Made by a program: the position numbers and the translations under genes. Positions 11,027 to 23,000 of a stretch of 64,000 bases of DNA are shown one piece after another. Location: assembly GCA_025141015.1 (NCBI GenBank), contig CP081098.1, positions 372,001 to 436,000 of the forward strand. The letters run 5' to 3'. The notes below the pieces were generated by a model that was not told the DNA's origin, did not search any database, and was given only the letters and a program-made list of their open reading frames with translations. The stretch's first letter is position 1. Each line of letters starts with the position of its first letter. Origin of the DNA: Rhodobacteraceae bacterium M382 (GTDB taxonomy: Bacteria; Pseudomonadota; Alphaproteobacteria; Rhodobacterales; Rhodobacteraceae).

Positions 11027-12097
11027 ACTACCACCCCTCCACAGCCGTATGAGCCGATTGGGCCAGAGTGCCGTGGGAAGGCCCTTCCCAGAGAGAGCCA
11101 ACGTCCGGATCCAGGCCAGAACCCGTCAGCAGGGTGCAGGTTTTGAGATCGGATGCGGATGGTTTCCGATTTTCCCACACTTTGTGATCGCCAAAATCGG
11201 CCTAGAGCCTGCCGTAGCGGGTTATGGTTTTATGCCGCGTCGCACCCATTGCCCAACAGGCGGATCGCAAGCCATTGTCCCGAGAAGAGGCCAATGGGAA
11301 ATGTCGGTGCACCAAACGTGGTTTGGAGGTGCAATACAGCGCCGATTCCCGGATTTTTAGCTCTGTCATAGTGAGTGTGTCGCCCTGACGGATCATTTGG
11401 TGACTTCAGCCGATTAGAAGGGCGGCATGACGAAATCGGTGACCTAACACTACCGCCCGCCCGCCTGGTCCAAAAACAATGGTTCTCTGTCGATGTGGCT
11501 GTCGGCATATGGGCAGGCCAGCCCCGAGACCGCCGGCGGGTCCGATGACATTCGCCCGAGCTGTCGCACACCATCCAGCGAGACGTTAACGACATTGCCC
11601 TATCCTTCGGACTATCGGTAGTGGCCGAAAGGGGGCTTGGCCGCTAGAGCTCCTTTGCGTGCCGATGCCCTTTGACGGCGTGCTCAAAAAACGGTGGAGC
11701 GGAGATCGCACCCGACGTTGCGCCAAAGCAGATAGCGGACGTAACCTGAGCCGGGTAGCCCACGAAATCCAGACCCGCAACGCCCGGATGATCCTATCTT
11801 TGGGTTTTGCACGGTCGGGATCCCCCGTTTGAATTGAGCGCCATTGGGAAAGAGGAAATCGCCGCTTGGCTGTCGGTTCTGTCTCACGGACGGGTAACAG
11901 CGTTAGGTAAATCCAGCGGCGGCCAAGGGGTCGATTTTTGCGATAGAGGTAGAAAAATAAAAAATTTGAAAGCTGCCTCAATATCTCCGTCAGGGAGAAA
12001 AACTCGAATTATCTTAATTCAGCGACCGAAATAATTGCCAAGAGGGACACTGTGAGCAATAGTAAGGGTATTATTTGATTCATTTTGGAGTTGAGGC
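11027..12097. other. Long intergenic region between RTX gene and luxR-type gene
   Basis: This is about 1.07 kb with no gene I can support. It includes the possible transposase remnant at 11200-11620. Small open frames exist on both strands (for example 11049-11360 plus and 11586-11981 minus), but they have no recognisable family or good ribosome-binding site. The last ~150 bases are AT-rich and probably hold the promoter of the regulator gene. Confidence 0.5.
11200..11620 (+). mobile_element. Probable decayed IS5-type transposase remnant
   Basis: From the ATG at 11427 the frame reads MTKSVT, a stop, then HYRPPAWSKNNGSLSMWLS. That recalls the conserved N-terminus of IS5-family transposases (YRxxxWxxYNxxLxxRGSLTIWxD), with an in-frame stop and apparent small deletions. 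Upstream, around 11240-11380, the pieces AIQRRFPDF and CHSECVAL resemble the C-terminal AVLNRFxxLGxPxTxxV motif. No intact frame or terminal inverted repeats were found. This is a judgement from motif memory only. Confidence 0.35.
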
Positions 12098-13144
12098 ATG
12101 TCCGCCCAATATTTCGAGAATGAAAACCTGCAAGATAAGCAGGTATGGGTTGGTTTGTTCGACCAAATCGCGGCGCGTGTGGGTGCATCTGGTGTTTGCC
12201 TTTTTCGCCTTGACCGTACAGATATACTCAAATGTCGAAAATACAATCAAGCTGTTCCACACGATACGAAAGAGATCGTTTTACAGATACTACAGCATCA
12301 CCAAAAAACTCTGGCAGAAGAGTTCGAGCGCAGCACATTGGTATGGTTGAACCAACTTGTCGCCAGGGACAGAAAACTTCAGGATTTTATTGATGCGTCG
12401 TCGGTTTTTCCCGAAGAAGATGGTTCCTTGGTGTTTATGTCGGTCGAGCTTGAAGAACTGCCTTTAGTAGTTGGAATCTTCATGACAGACATTGACAGGC
12501 CAGACGCGCAAGCCAGTCTTCTTTCGGCACGTCAAGAGATCGCGACCATCGTAGAAGCGGAAGTCCTTACCCAAAAAACGGCGGCACGGCGCGACTTTGA
12601 TGAAAAGGCGCGCCATTTTGATGATCTGAAAGTTGGCATTGTCGGGGTGAATGCTGGGGGCACGAATAGTGTCATGAATTCATTTGCAGAGAAAATTATT
12701 ATCGATGAGGGGCTTGGCGTGGAAGACTTGCCTGACTTCTTGACGTCAAGCTCAAAAACGCCTCCCACATCTACAGGGCATAGCTTTGACAATCCAAAAC
12801 CTGGCGTCACCTCTGTCTATCGGACCGGCGATCTATCGTGGCTCGTGCGGCCCGGGGGCGTATATGATGATCTGACCTCTCCGTTTCAACACATTCTTGT
12901 GCTTATGAAGTCGACTTCGCGCCAAAAGGCAGTAGAGGCATTTGGAGAGCAGAATGGACTGTTGAAGTCAGAGGTTCGTGCTGTCGGTGCGCTCTGCGAT
13001 GGACTTTCAGTTGCTGAAATTTCGGCGACATATGGCATCGCCGAGTCAACCGTGCGCCAGCAATTGAAGTCTGTTTTCCAGAAGTCCGGTCTGCGGTCGC
13101 AAACAGGTATCGTGGCAGCTGTTTTACGAACCGTATGTGGTTGA
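12098..13144 (+). CDS. LuxR-family transcriptional regulator
   Basis: This encodes 348 residues, starting at ATG 12098 with GGAG 7 bases upstream. Residues about 285-345 form a LuxR/FixJ-type helix-turn-helix (LSVAEISATYGIAESTVRQQ, then LKSVFQKSGLRSQTGIVAAVL). The first ~280 residues are not a receiver domain and not clearly an acyl-homoserine-lactone domain; I do not recognise a sensor family. It is a DNA-binding regulator of unknown signal. It lies between two giant adhesin genes in the same direction, so control of one or both is a reasonable inference but not shown. Codon use is less GC-rich than in the downstream housekeeping genes, hinting at a different history. Confidence 0.82.
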   Translation: MSAQYFENENLQDKQVWVGLFDQIAARVGASGVCLFRLDRTDILKCRKYNQAVPHDTKEIVLQILQHHQKTLAEEFERSTLVWLNQLVARDRKLQDFIDASSVFPEEDGSLVFMSVELEELPLVVGIFMTDIDRPDAQASLLSARQEIATIVEAEVLTQKTAARRDFDEKARHFDDLKVGIVGVNAGGTNSVMNSFAEKIIIDEGLGVEDLPDFLTSSSKTPPTSTGHSFDNPKPGVTSVYRTGDLSWLVRPGGVYDDLTSPFQHILVLMKSTSRQKAVEAFGEQNGLLKSEVRAVGALCDGLSVAEISATYGIAESTVRQQLKSVFQKSGLRSQTGIVAAVLRTVCG

Positions 13145-14034
13145 AGTCGCGTGTTATTTAACAGACATCTCTCCACAAAAAGCTGATCCAGATCCATGTA
13201 TTTGGCGCTGTTGACATGTTTCAGATACCGCTACCGCGCGCTTCACCCCACCATGGCAACCCGTTCTGGTTCACTGCGATCAAGATAGGCTTCTGTTCCC
13301 GGAACTGCGGTCGTCGGGGGTTCTGACCGAAGACGCACTGCGAACAGCATGGTTTTTCAATTGCCTGGGGCACGCGGTCGAGATGTGTTTGAAACAGATG
13401 ATCCTCTCGGAGCGGTGTGAAAACGCAGGAAAGGTTTGAACACCTGGGGCATTTGTTGGGTGAAAAGGCGACCATGCCCTTTCACATTGATTGCAAATCA
13501 AAAACTGTCGGGCTGCGGCCCCGCGTACTGGCCATCGCTCCTGGGTGTTTCCTTTGGCAAATATGCACCTGCAACCCGCCTTTTGCTCGTTTTCAATTCT
13601 GCACCAATGGAATGAAGAAAGTTAACAATAAGTAAACTCAACCTACCATTTGGGAGTTTGCCGGAAAGGAGAGCTGTGGCAACAATCAATTTGTAGTTCG
13701 TAGTGACTGCGTGGCTCCAGATTTTTCTGGGCTGCGTTACTGTCTTATATTCTGATGTTCTGATTATGGTTGCCGGCACTGGTTTGCCTGGTTTCTTTTG
13801 GGGGAAATTATGCACGTTCATTTTGTTATTTCGTGTTTTCAAGAACCACATTTAGAGCAAAGCCGACGAAAGCTCATTTAGCTTGGATTCTGAAGTCAAC
13901 CGATAAACTTATGGATTGATCCATAGGTCACCTTTGCGTCTCAAAAAAACAGTCGTTCCAAATGGGCTCCGAATGTATTCGGAGCAATTGTCGAATTGTG
14001 CGCACTCAAAAACTATCCCTGAGGAAGAAAATTC
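13145..14034. other. 890-bp intergenic/leader region upstream of the giant gene
   Basis: No convincing gene is present. An open frame on the minus strand (13498-13851) has no known family and poor start context. The region is AT-richer than its surroundings, especially 13610-13960, and ends with a perfect hairpin at 13966-13985 and a good ribosome-binding site (GAGGAAG). It most likely holds the promoter and leader of the giant gene. Confidence 0.5.
13966..13985 (+). promoter_or_regulatory. Hairpin in the leader of the giant adhesin gene
   Basis: A perfect 8-bp stem, GCTCCGAA with TTCGGAGC around a TGTA loop, ends 49 bases before the start codon. It is followed by A/T-rich sequence without a T run. 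It could be a leader structure or a weak attenuator; the role is unknown. Confidence 0.5.
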
Positions 14035-17000
14035 ATGGCCGCCCCTGTAATCACTAGCATTGTTCCGTCCATTACAACTCTGGTTGAAGGTGAAACGTCG
14101 TTCAGCCTCACGATCCAATTCGACCAAGGTCTTGATTCGGCCGTAACGCCATCAATTTCTCTCGATCCTGCGCTGGCCGCGACGCTAGGGGTACCAACGG
14201 GCATTGCGTTTTCCACAACGACAACTGCGGACGACACGGTTGTTGTGACATATGTGGTAACTGACGCGAACCTAGAATTGGCTGACGTGGATGTTTCTGT
14301 TTCGGGCGCGCAGAACTTGTCCGCAGAGGTGATTTCTCCGACCGTGATTACAGATGTCTTTTCGGTGGATATGGCCGTTGAAACACCTGCCGCGCCTGAT
14401 CTGACACCCAGTTCGGATTCCGGCAGCAGCACATCCGACAACATTACGTTTTTCCAAACACCTTCGCTGAATGTGTCTTTGGTTTCTGAAGTCGGGGCAA
14501 CTGTTCAGTTGCTGCGCAGTCCAGCGGGTGCAGGGACCTATACGCTGGTCGGCAGTGAAACGGTGACATCAGGAAATGCCGGTTCGATCGTTCAGTTCCA
14601 GGACAATGGCCAGGTTTTGTCCGATGGTGTTTATGACTATATCACCCGGGTTACTGATGCGGCAGGGAACCAATCCTCGTCTTCCATTCTGTCCGTAACC
14701 GTGGACACGCAAGTTGTTGCACCCGGGAACATTCAGATGGTGGCCGCAGACGATTCGGGCTTGTCCAACAGCGATGCGGTAACCAGCGAGGGTGCGCCGG
14801 ACTTTACCATCGACCTCGGCGCGTCTGCCAAGATTGGTGACGTGATCGAACTGCTGGACAATGGCAGCGTCGTGGCATCGGTGACGTTGACATCGGATGG
14901 GGCCCAGACTGTCACCTTCGAAAACGTCCCATTGAACGAGGCGGCACATGTGATGACCGCCCGCGCCAGCGACACAACCGGCAATTCGGCGGTTGGAATT
15001 GCATCTCTTGACGTTGTGATCGATCAATCCAACCCGGACACACCCACCTTGTCCGTTCCGGGAAGCGAAACCACGACTTCGGATATTGCTATTTCGCTCA
15101 ATGGATTGACGGGAGGCGTCGCTAGCGGAACCGTGACCCTCAGCGATGGCTCGGCGAGCGAAACGTATACCTTTACCGACGCGGAAATCTCCGGCGGGTC
15201 AGTCGCCCTGACCGAAGAAGACCTGTCGGGCTCTGGTTTGTCCTTGGCTGATGGAACGATCACTGTATCTGCGGTGGTTATGGATTTGGCTGGCAACAGC
15301 TCCACAGCAATCAACCAGAGCTTTGTGCTCGATAGCACGGCAGACGAACTGAACGACCTCTCCGTAACCTTCAACGGAACTGCAACAGACGGGTTTATCA
15401 ACGCGTCGGAGGCAGGGGCCGCTGGGGTCAACATCATTGTTGATGGAATAGACGGCGACATTGTCGGGCCGGTAGATATTGTCCTGACGTCGGACGGTGG
15501 CGGAACTGCGACGATCTCGAATGTCACCAACGGGACCCATGCGATTGCGCCTGCGGCGTTGGCCTTGTTGAACGATGGCACCCTGACAGCCACAGTCGTC
15601 GTCTCGGATGATGCCAATAACACCAAGACTGTGACCGACAACGCCGTATTGGATACCGGCCTTCCGACTGTCACGGTGACGTCAAGCATCACGGGCACGG
15701 CCAACGCGGCTGACGGGGATGTCACTTTTACCATCGAGTTTGACGAAGATGTTTCTGGTTTCGACACGTCTGATGTCACGGTTGCCAACGGCACCAAGGG
15801 AAGTTTCACGGCTGTTGACGGCAATACTTACACGTTGGTGGTCACGCCTGATGCAGCGCTCGAAGGCAACGTGACCGTGGATGTCAGCACGAGCGGTGTG
15901 GTAGATGCCGCCGGCAACGTCGCAACCGCACCTGCACAATTTGTTCAGGCCGTCGACAATATCGCTCCGTCGATCACGTCGGTTTCGGTCAGCGACGCAA
16001 CGGTTGGTGGTGATGACGTTTCGGGAACCGTCACTATTGATGTCACTTACGATTCCAATATGGACCAATCGGTGGATCCATCGATTGCATTCTCCTCGCC
16101 CGTAGACACGACACTGGGACTGAATGCCGGTATGTCGGGCTGGCTCGACGCGACCACTTATCGTGCGGTCTATGACGTGCTCGACGGTGATGTTGATGTC
16201 CAGGATGTCGATTTCACCGTCACGGGGGCGCAAGACCTGGCTGCCAACCCCCAAGCCCTTCAGAGTTTTGACGAGAATATCGATATCGACACGGTGAACC
16301 CGACAGTGACGATCTCTGATGATACCAACGGTGTATCCAACAGCACCTCAGGGGACGTCACCTTTACTTTCGAATTCACCGAAGGTGTGACCGGATTCTC
16401 TGCATCCAACGTCACGGTGACAAACGGGACAAAAGGTTCGTTTGTGCCAGTGGATAGCAATACTTATACGCTGGTTGTCACGCCTCAGGCGGGTGTTTCA
16501 GGGGATATTTCCGTCGAGTTGAATACGGCCGGTGTGGTCGATGCCCAGCAGAATGTTGCTGTAACTCCAGCGGTTTATACTCAGCCGATTGATACGGTTG
16601 TGCCCACCGTGACGGGCATCAGCGTGACTCCGTCTTCTGTGAACGAAGACACGGCTTCGATTGACATCGTTGTGACCTTTAGCGAGGCGATGGATCAAGC
16701 GGGTGGGCAAGAGCCTGTGGTTTCCCTGTCACCTGCTCCGGCAGGTCTGAGCCTGGGTGCAGGCGTATGGACGTCTGGCGGCACGGTTTTCACCGTGACG
16801 GCAACGCATACCGACAGCGACGAAGCCGTTGCCGATATTGATGTGACCGTCACCGGCGGTCAGGACGTGAATGGCAACGCGCATGTCTCCACCAACGAAG
16901 TGGATGCGATCACGGTCGACAGCGTGGCCCCGGTTGCGATGATCACCATGGACAGCGCCGCGCTGAACGCCGGAGCGGACAGTGCCACAGTGACGATCAG

Positions 17001-20000
17001 CTTTTCCGAGGCCGTGACCGGGCTCGAGATCAGCGACTTTACGGTACCGAATGGCGCGCTGTCTGCGCTGGCCACTGCCGATAATGTGACCTGGACGGCG
17101 ACCTATACCGCGAACTCTGGTGTGGACAGCGCGACCAACCAGATCGAGCTGACCGCGGGCACGGTTCTGGATGCGGCGGGCAACGACAATGCTGTGGCTT
17201 CGGGCCCCAGCTTTGCGATTGATACGGTTGTGCCCACGGTGACGGGCATCAGCGTGACTCCGTCTTCTGTGAACGAAGACACGGCTTCGATTGATATCGT
17301 TGTGACCTTTAGCGAGGCGATGGATCAAGCGGGTGGGCAAGAGCCTGTGGTTTCCCTGTCACCAGCTCCGGCGGGTCTGAGCCTGGGTGCAGGCGTATGG
17401 ACGTCTGGCGGCACGGTTTTCACCGTGACGGCAACGCATACCGACAGCGACGAAGCCGTTTCCGATATTGATGTGACCGTCACCGGCGGTCAGGACGTGA
17501 ATGGCAACGCGCATGTCTCCACCAACGAAGTGGACGCGATCTCGGTCGATAGTGTGGCCCCGGTTGCGATGATCACCATGGACAGCGCCGCGCTGAACGC
17601 CGGAGCGGACAGTGCCACCGTGACGATCAGCTTTTCCGAGGCCGTGACCGGGCTCGAGATCAGCGACTTTACGGTACCGAATGGCGCGCTGTCTGCGCTG
17701 GCCACAGCCGATGGTGGTGTGACCTGGACGGCGACCTATACCGCGAACTCTGGTGTGGACAGCGCGACCAACCAGATCGAGCTGACCGCGGGCACGGTTC
17801 TGGATGCGGCGGGCAACGACAATGCTGTGGCTTCGGGCCCCAGCTTTGCGATTGATACGGTTGTGCCCACGGTGACGGGCATCAGCGTGACTCCGTCTTC
17901 TGTGAACGAAGACACGGCTTCGATTGATATCGTTGTGACCTTTAGCGAGGCGATGGATCAAGCGGGTGGGCAAGAGCCTGTGGTTTCCCTGTCACCAGCT
18001 CCGGCGGGTCTGAGCCTGGGTGCAGGCGTATGGACGTCTGGCGGCACGGTTTTCACCGTGACGGCAACGCATACCGACAGCGACGAAGCCGTTTCCGATA
18101 TTGATGTGACCGTCACCGGCGGTCAGGACGTGAATGGCAACGCGCATGTCTCCACCAACGAAGTGGACGCGATCTCGGTCGATAGTGTGGCCCCGGTTGC
18201 GATGATCACCATGGACAGCGCCGCGCTGAACGCCGGAGCGGACAGTGCCACCGTGACGATCAGCTTTTCCGAGGCCGTGACCGGGCTCGAGATCAGCGAC
18301 TTTACGGTACCGAATGGCGCGCTGTCTGCGCTGGCCACAGCCGATGGTGGTGTGACCTGGACCGCGACCTATACCGCGAACTCTGGTGTGGACAGCGCGA
18401 CCAACCAGATCGAGCTGACCGCGGGCACGGTTCTGGATGCGGCGGGCAACGACAATGCTGTGGCTTCGGGGCCCAGTTTCGCGATTGATACGGATGTGCC
18501 CGTAGCACCTATTATTACCGAAATTTTTGACGATACATTCGTGCCTGCAGGTGCGACCACGTCGAACGACCCACGCCCAACAATTCGCGGTACCGGCGAA
18601 ATCGGGGCAACTGTGACGGTCTATGTTGCCGAAGGTATAGGGGGGACTCCGTCCGCGCTGGCTGAAACGGCTGTGGTTGATGGCAGCGGAAACTGGGAGA
18701 TTACGCCGACAACCGATATCGTCTCCTCGCTAACTGGCACGTACGAGCTTTTCTTTACGGCATCGCAGACAGATCCGGCAGCCAACACGAGCCCGGTATC
18801 GTCTTCAGTGCAACTGGACCTGGATTTTGCGCCCGAAATTACAGGCTACACTGATGGCGGCAATCCAGTGCCGTCACCTGACCAGACCGTTGCCGAGCGG
18901 GATGATGGCGCAGTGGACGAAAACGCTGGCGACATCATTACCACCGGACGAATTCTGTTCGAAGACGCACCGACGAGCCAAGTGATGGGTCTTTCGATTA
19001 CACCACCTGTTGGTGGGATTGGTGTGCTCAGCGCGTCTGTAGTTGACACGACCGAAACCGACAGCTCGGGTCAGATCGAATGGACCTATACGGTTTCAGC
19101 TGCCGAGCTGGATTATCTCGGTGCCGATGACACCTTGAATTTTGATTACACGCTCGTCTTGGTGGATGGGTCGGACCAATCGGATCCGATCGACATCACG
19201 ATCACAATTACTGGTACGAACGACGCCCCGGTCGTTTCACTGACACAGCCAGTTGCTGTGAATGAAGATGCCGATGCATCGGCTCAGGCATTGTCTGTTT
19301 CTGGCAACATCATGGTTACGGATGTGGATGCCGGGCGAACCGTGCCAACGGCACAGTCGGCGGATGCAGATGCGTTGACATTGACTCTCGCGGGAGCAGC
19401 TACAGCCAAATTGAATGGAGCGGATTATACTGGTCCCAACGATATTTCTGCGTTGACCCAGGCTGTGAACCTCACACTGACCACCACTGCGGCGACTGCG
19501 ACGGGATCCGCACAAAGTTTTGCTTTTTCTTATTCGGCAACGGGCAATATCGATTGGTTGAACAATGGCGAAACGCTGACTTTGACGTTCGTTGTTAATG
19601 TGGCCGATGGTACCGACACGGTTCCACAGGAAGTCAATATCACGATCACCGGCAGCAATGATGCGCCTGTTGTGACGGTGGATACGGATACGGCCACGGA
19701 TGACTCTGTTGCGGCGACCGGCAATGTGCTGAGCAACGACAGCGATGCGGATGGCTCCGATGTGCTGGCGGTTGCGACGGCGGCGGCTTCGGGGGGCAGC
19801 GCCACGGCGGTGACCACCGGCACGGTGATCACGGGGACCTTCGGGACACTGACGATCTCGGATGACGGCGGCTATAGCTATGTGGTGACGGATGAGAGCC
19901 TGGATGACACCGACACGGTTCAGGATGTGTTCGACCTGGGTGTCAGCGATGGCACCGCCACGGTGGCCTCGACCCTGACCGTCGCGATCACGGGCAGCAA

Positions 20001-23000
20001 TGATGCGCCTGTTGTGACGGTGGATACGGATACGGCCACGGATGACTCTGTTGCGGCGACCGGCAATGTGCTGAGCAACGACAGCGATGCGGATGGCTCC
20101 GATGTGCTGGCGGTTGCGACAGCGGCGGCCGCGGGGGACAGCGCCACGGCGGTGACCACCGGCACGGTGATCACGGGGACCTACGGGACACTGACGATCT
20201 CGGATGACGGCGGCTACAGCTATGTGGTGACGGATGAGAGCCTGGATGACACCGACACGGTTCAGGATGTGTTCGACCTGGGTGTCAGCGATGGCACCGC
20301 CACGGTGGCCTCGACCCTGACCATTGCGATCACCGGCAGCAATGATGCGCCTGTTGTGACGGTGGATACGGACACGGCCACGGATGACTCTGTTGCGGCG
20401 ACCGGCAATGTGCTGAGCAACGACAGCGATGCGGATGGCTCCGATGTGCTGGCGGTTGCGACGGCGGCGGCTTCGGGGGACAGCGCCACGGCGGTGACCA
20501 CCGGCACGGTGATCACGGGGACCTACGGCACGCTGACGATCTCGGATGATGGCAGCTATAGCTATGTGGTGACGGATGAGAGCCTGGATGACACCGACAC
20601 GGTTCAGGATGTGTTTGACCTGGGGGTCAGCGATGGCACCGCCACGGTGGCCTCGACCCTGACCATTGCGATCACCGGCAGCAATGATGCTCCTGTTGTG
20701 ACGGTGGATACGGATACGGCCACGGATGACTCTGTTGCGGCGACCGGCAATGTGCTGAGCAACGACAGCGATGCGGATGGCTCCGATGTGCTGGCGGTTG
20801 CGACGGCGGCGGCTTCGGGGGGCAGCGCCACGGCGGTGACCACCGGCACGGTGATCACGGGGACCTACGGCACGCTGACGATCTCGGATGATGGCGGCTA
20901 CAGCTATGTGGTGACGGACGAGAGCCTGGATGACACCGACACGGTTCAGGATGTGTTTGACCTGGGGGTCAGCGATGGCACCGCCACGGTGGCCTCGACC
21001 CTGACCATTGCGATCACCGGCAGCAATGATGCGCCTGTTGTGACGGTGGATACGGATACGGCCACGGATGACTCTGTTGCGGCGACCGGCAATGTGCTGA
21101 GCAACGACAGCGATGCGGATGGCTCCGATGTGCTGGCGGTTGCGACGGCGGCGGCTTCGGGGGGCAGCGCCACGGCGGTGACCACCGGCACGGTGATCAC
21201 GGGGACCTTCGGGACACTGACGATCTCGGATGACGGCGGCTATAGCTATGTGGTGACGGATGAGAGCCTGGATGACACCGACACGGTTCAGGATGTGTTC
21301 GACCTGGGGGTCAGCGATGGCACCGCCACGGTGGCCTCGACCCTGACCGTCGCGATCACGGGCAGCAATGATGCGCCTGTTGTGACGGTGGATACGGATA
21401 CGGCCACGGATGACTCTGTTGCGGCGACCGGCAATGTGCTGAGCAACGACAGCGATGCGGATGGCTCCGATGTGCTGGCGGTTGCGACAGCGGCGGCCGC
21501 GGGGGACAGCGCCACGGCGGTGACCACCGGCACGGTGATCACGGGGATGTATGGCACGCTGACGATCTCGGATGACGGCAGCTACAGCTATGTGGTGACG
21601 GACGAGAGCCTGGATGACACCGACACGGTTCAGGATGTGTTTGACCTGGGGGTCAGCGATGGCACCGCCACGGTGGCCTCGACCCTGACCATTGCGATCA
21701 CCGGCAGCAATGATGCGCCTGTTGTGACGGTGGATACGGATACGGCCACGGATGATTCCGTTGCGGCGACCGGCAATGTGCTGAGCAACGACAGCGATGC
21801 GGATGGCTCCGATGTGCTGGCGGTTGCGACGGCGGCGGCTTCGGGGGGCAGCGCCACGGCGGTGACCACCGGCACGGTGATCACGGGGATGTATGGCACG
21901 CTGACGATCTCGGATGACGGCAGCTACAGCTATGTGGTGACGGACGAGAGCCTGGATGACACCGACACGGTTCAGGATGTGTTCGACCTGGGTGTCAGCG
22001 ATGGCACCGCCACGGTGGCCTCGACCCTGACCATTGCGATCACCGGCAGCAATGATGCGCCTGTGGTGACGGTGGATACGGATACGGCCACGGATGACTC
22101 TGTTGCGGCGACCGGCAATGTGCTGAGCAACGACAGCGATGCGGATGGCTCCGATGTGCTGGCGGTTGCGACGGCGGCGGCTTCGGGGGACAGCGCCACG
22201 GCGGTGACCACCGGCACGGTGATCACGGGGACCTACGGCACGCTGACGATCTCGGATGATGGCGGCTACAGCTATGTGGTGACGGACGAGAGCCTGGATG
22301 ACACCGACACGGTTCAGGATGTGTTCGACCTGGGGGTCAGCGATGGCACCGCCACGGTGGCCTCGACCCTGACCATCGCGATCACCGGCAGCAATGATGC
22401 GCCTGTGGTGACGGTGGATACGGACACGGCCACGGATGACTCTGTTGCGGCGACCGGCAATGTGCTGAGCAACGACAGCGACGCGGATGGCTCCGATGTG
22501 CTGGCGGTTGCGACGGCGGCGGTCTCGGGGGGCAGCGCCACGGCGGTGACCACCGGCACGGTGATCACGGGGATGTATGGCACGCTGACGATCTCGGATG
22601 ATGGCGGCTACAGCTATGTGGTGACGGACGAGAGCCTGGATGACACCGACGCGGTTCAGGATGTGTTTGACCTGGGGGTCAGCGATGGCACTGCCACGGT
22701 GGCCTCGACCCTGACCATTGCGATCGCGGGTTCCGAAGATCTGGCTACTATCTCAGGTGACTTTGTCGACACCATTTCCGAAGCTGGAGTGGATGGCAGC
22801 AATATGGCTGTTTCCGCGACTACGGCGTCGGGCACGCTGACAGTCACTGATCTGGATGCAGGTGAAAACCTGCTCAAGGAGAAAACAGAAAGTGGGGACA
22901 ACGCCTATGGCGTATTCTCCGTCAATGCGAATGGCAGTTGGAGCTACGCCTTGACGGATCCCGAAGTATCCGGGGTTCAGGAGCTAGCCGTCGGAGAAAG

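Noticed and set aside
8731-11178. Minus-strand frame of 815 codons opposite the RTX gene
   Set aside because: Antisense of a strongly supported RTX/Ig gene; no recognisable domain and it runs through the terminator.
11049-11360. Small plus-strand frame of 103 codons
   Set aside because: No family, poor start context, and partly overlapping the suspected transposase remnant.
13498-13851. Minus-strand frame of 117 codons upstream of the giant gene
   Set aside because: No recognisable motif or ribosome-binding site; the AT-rich region looks like a leader or decayed DNA.
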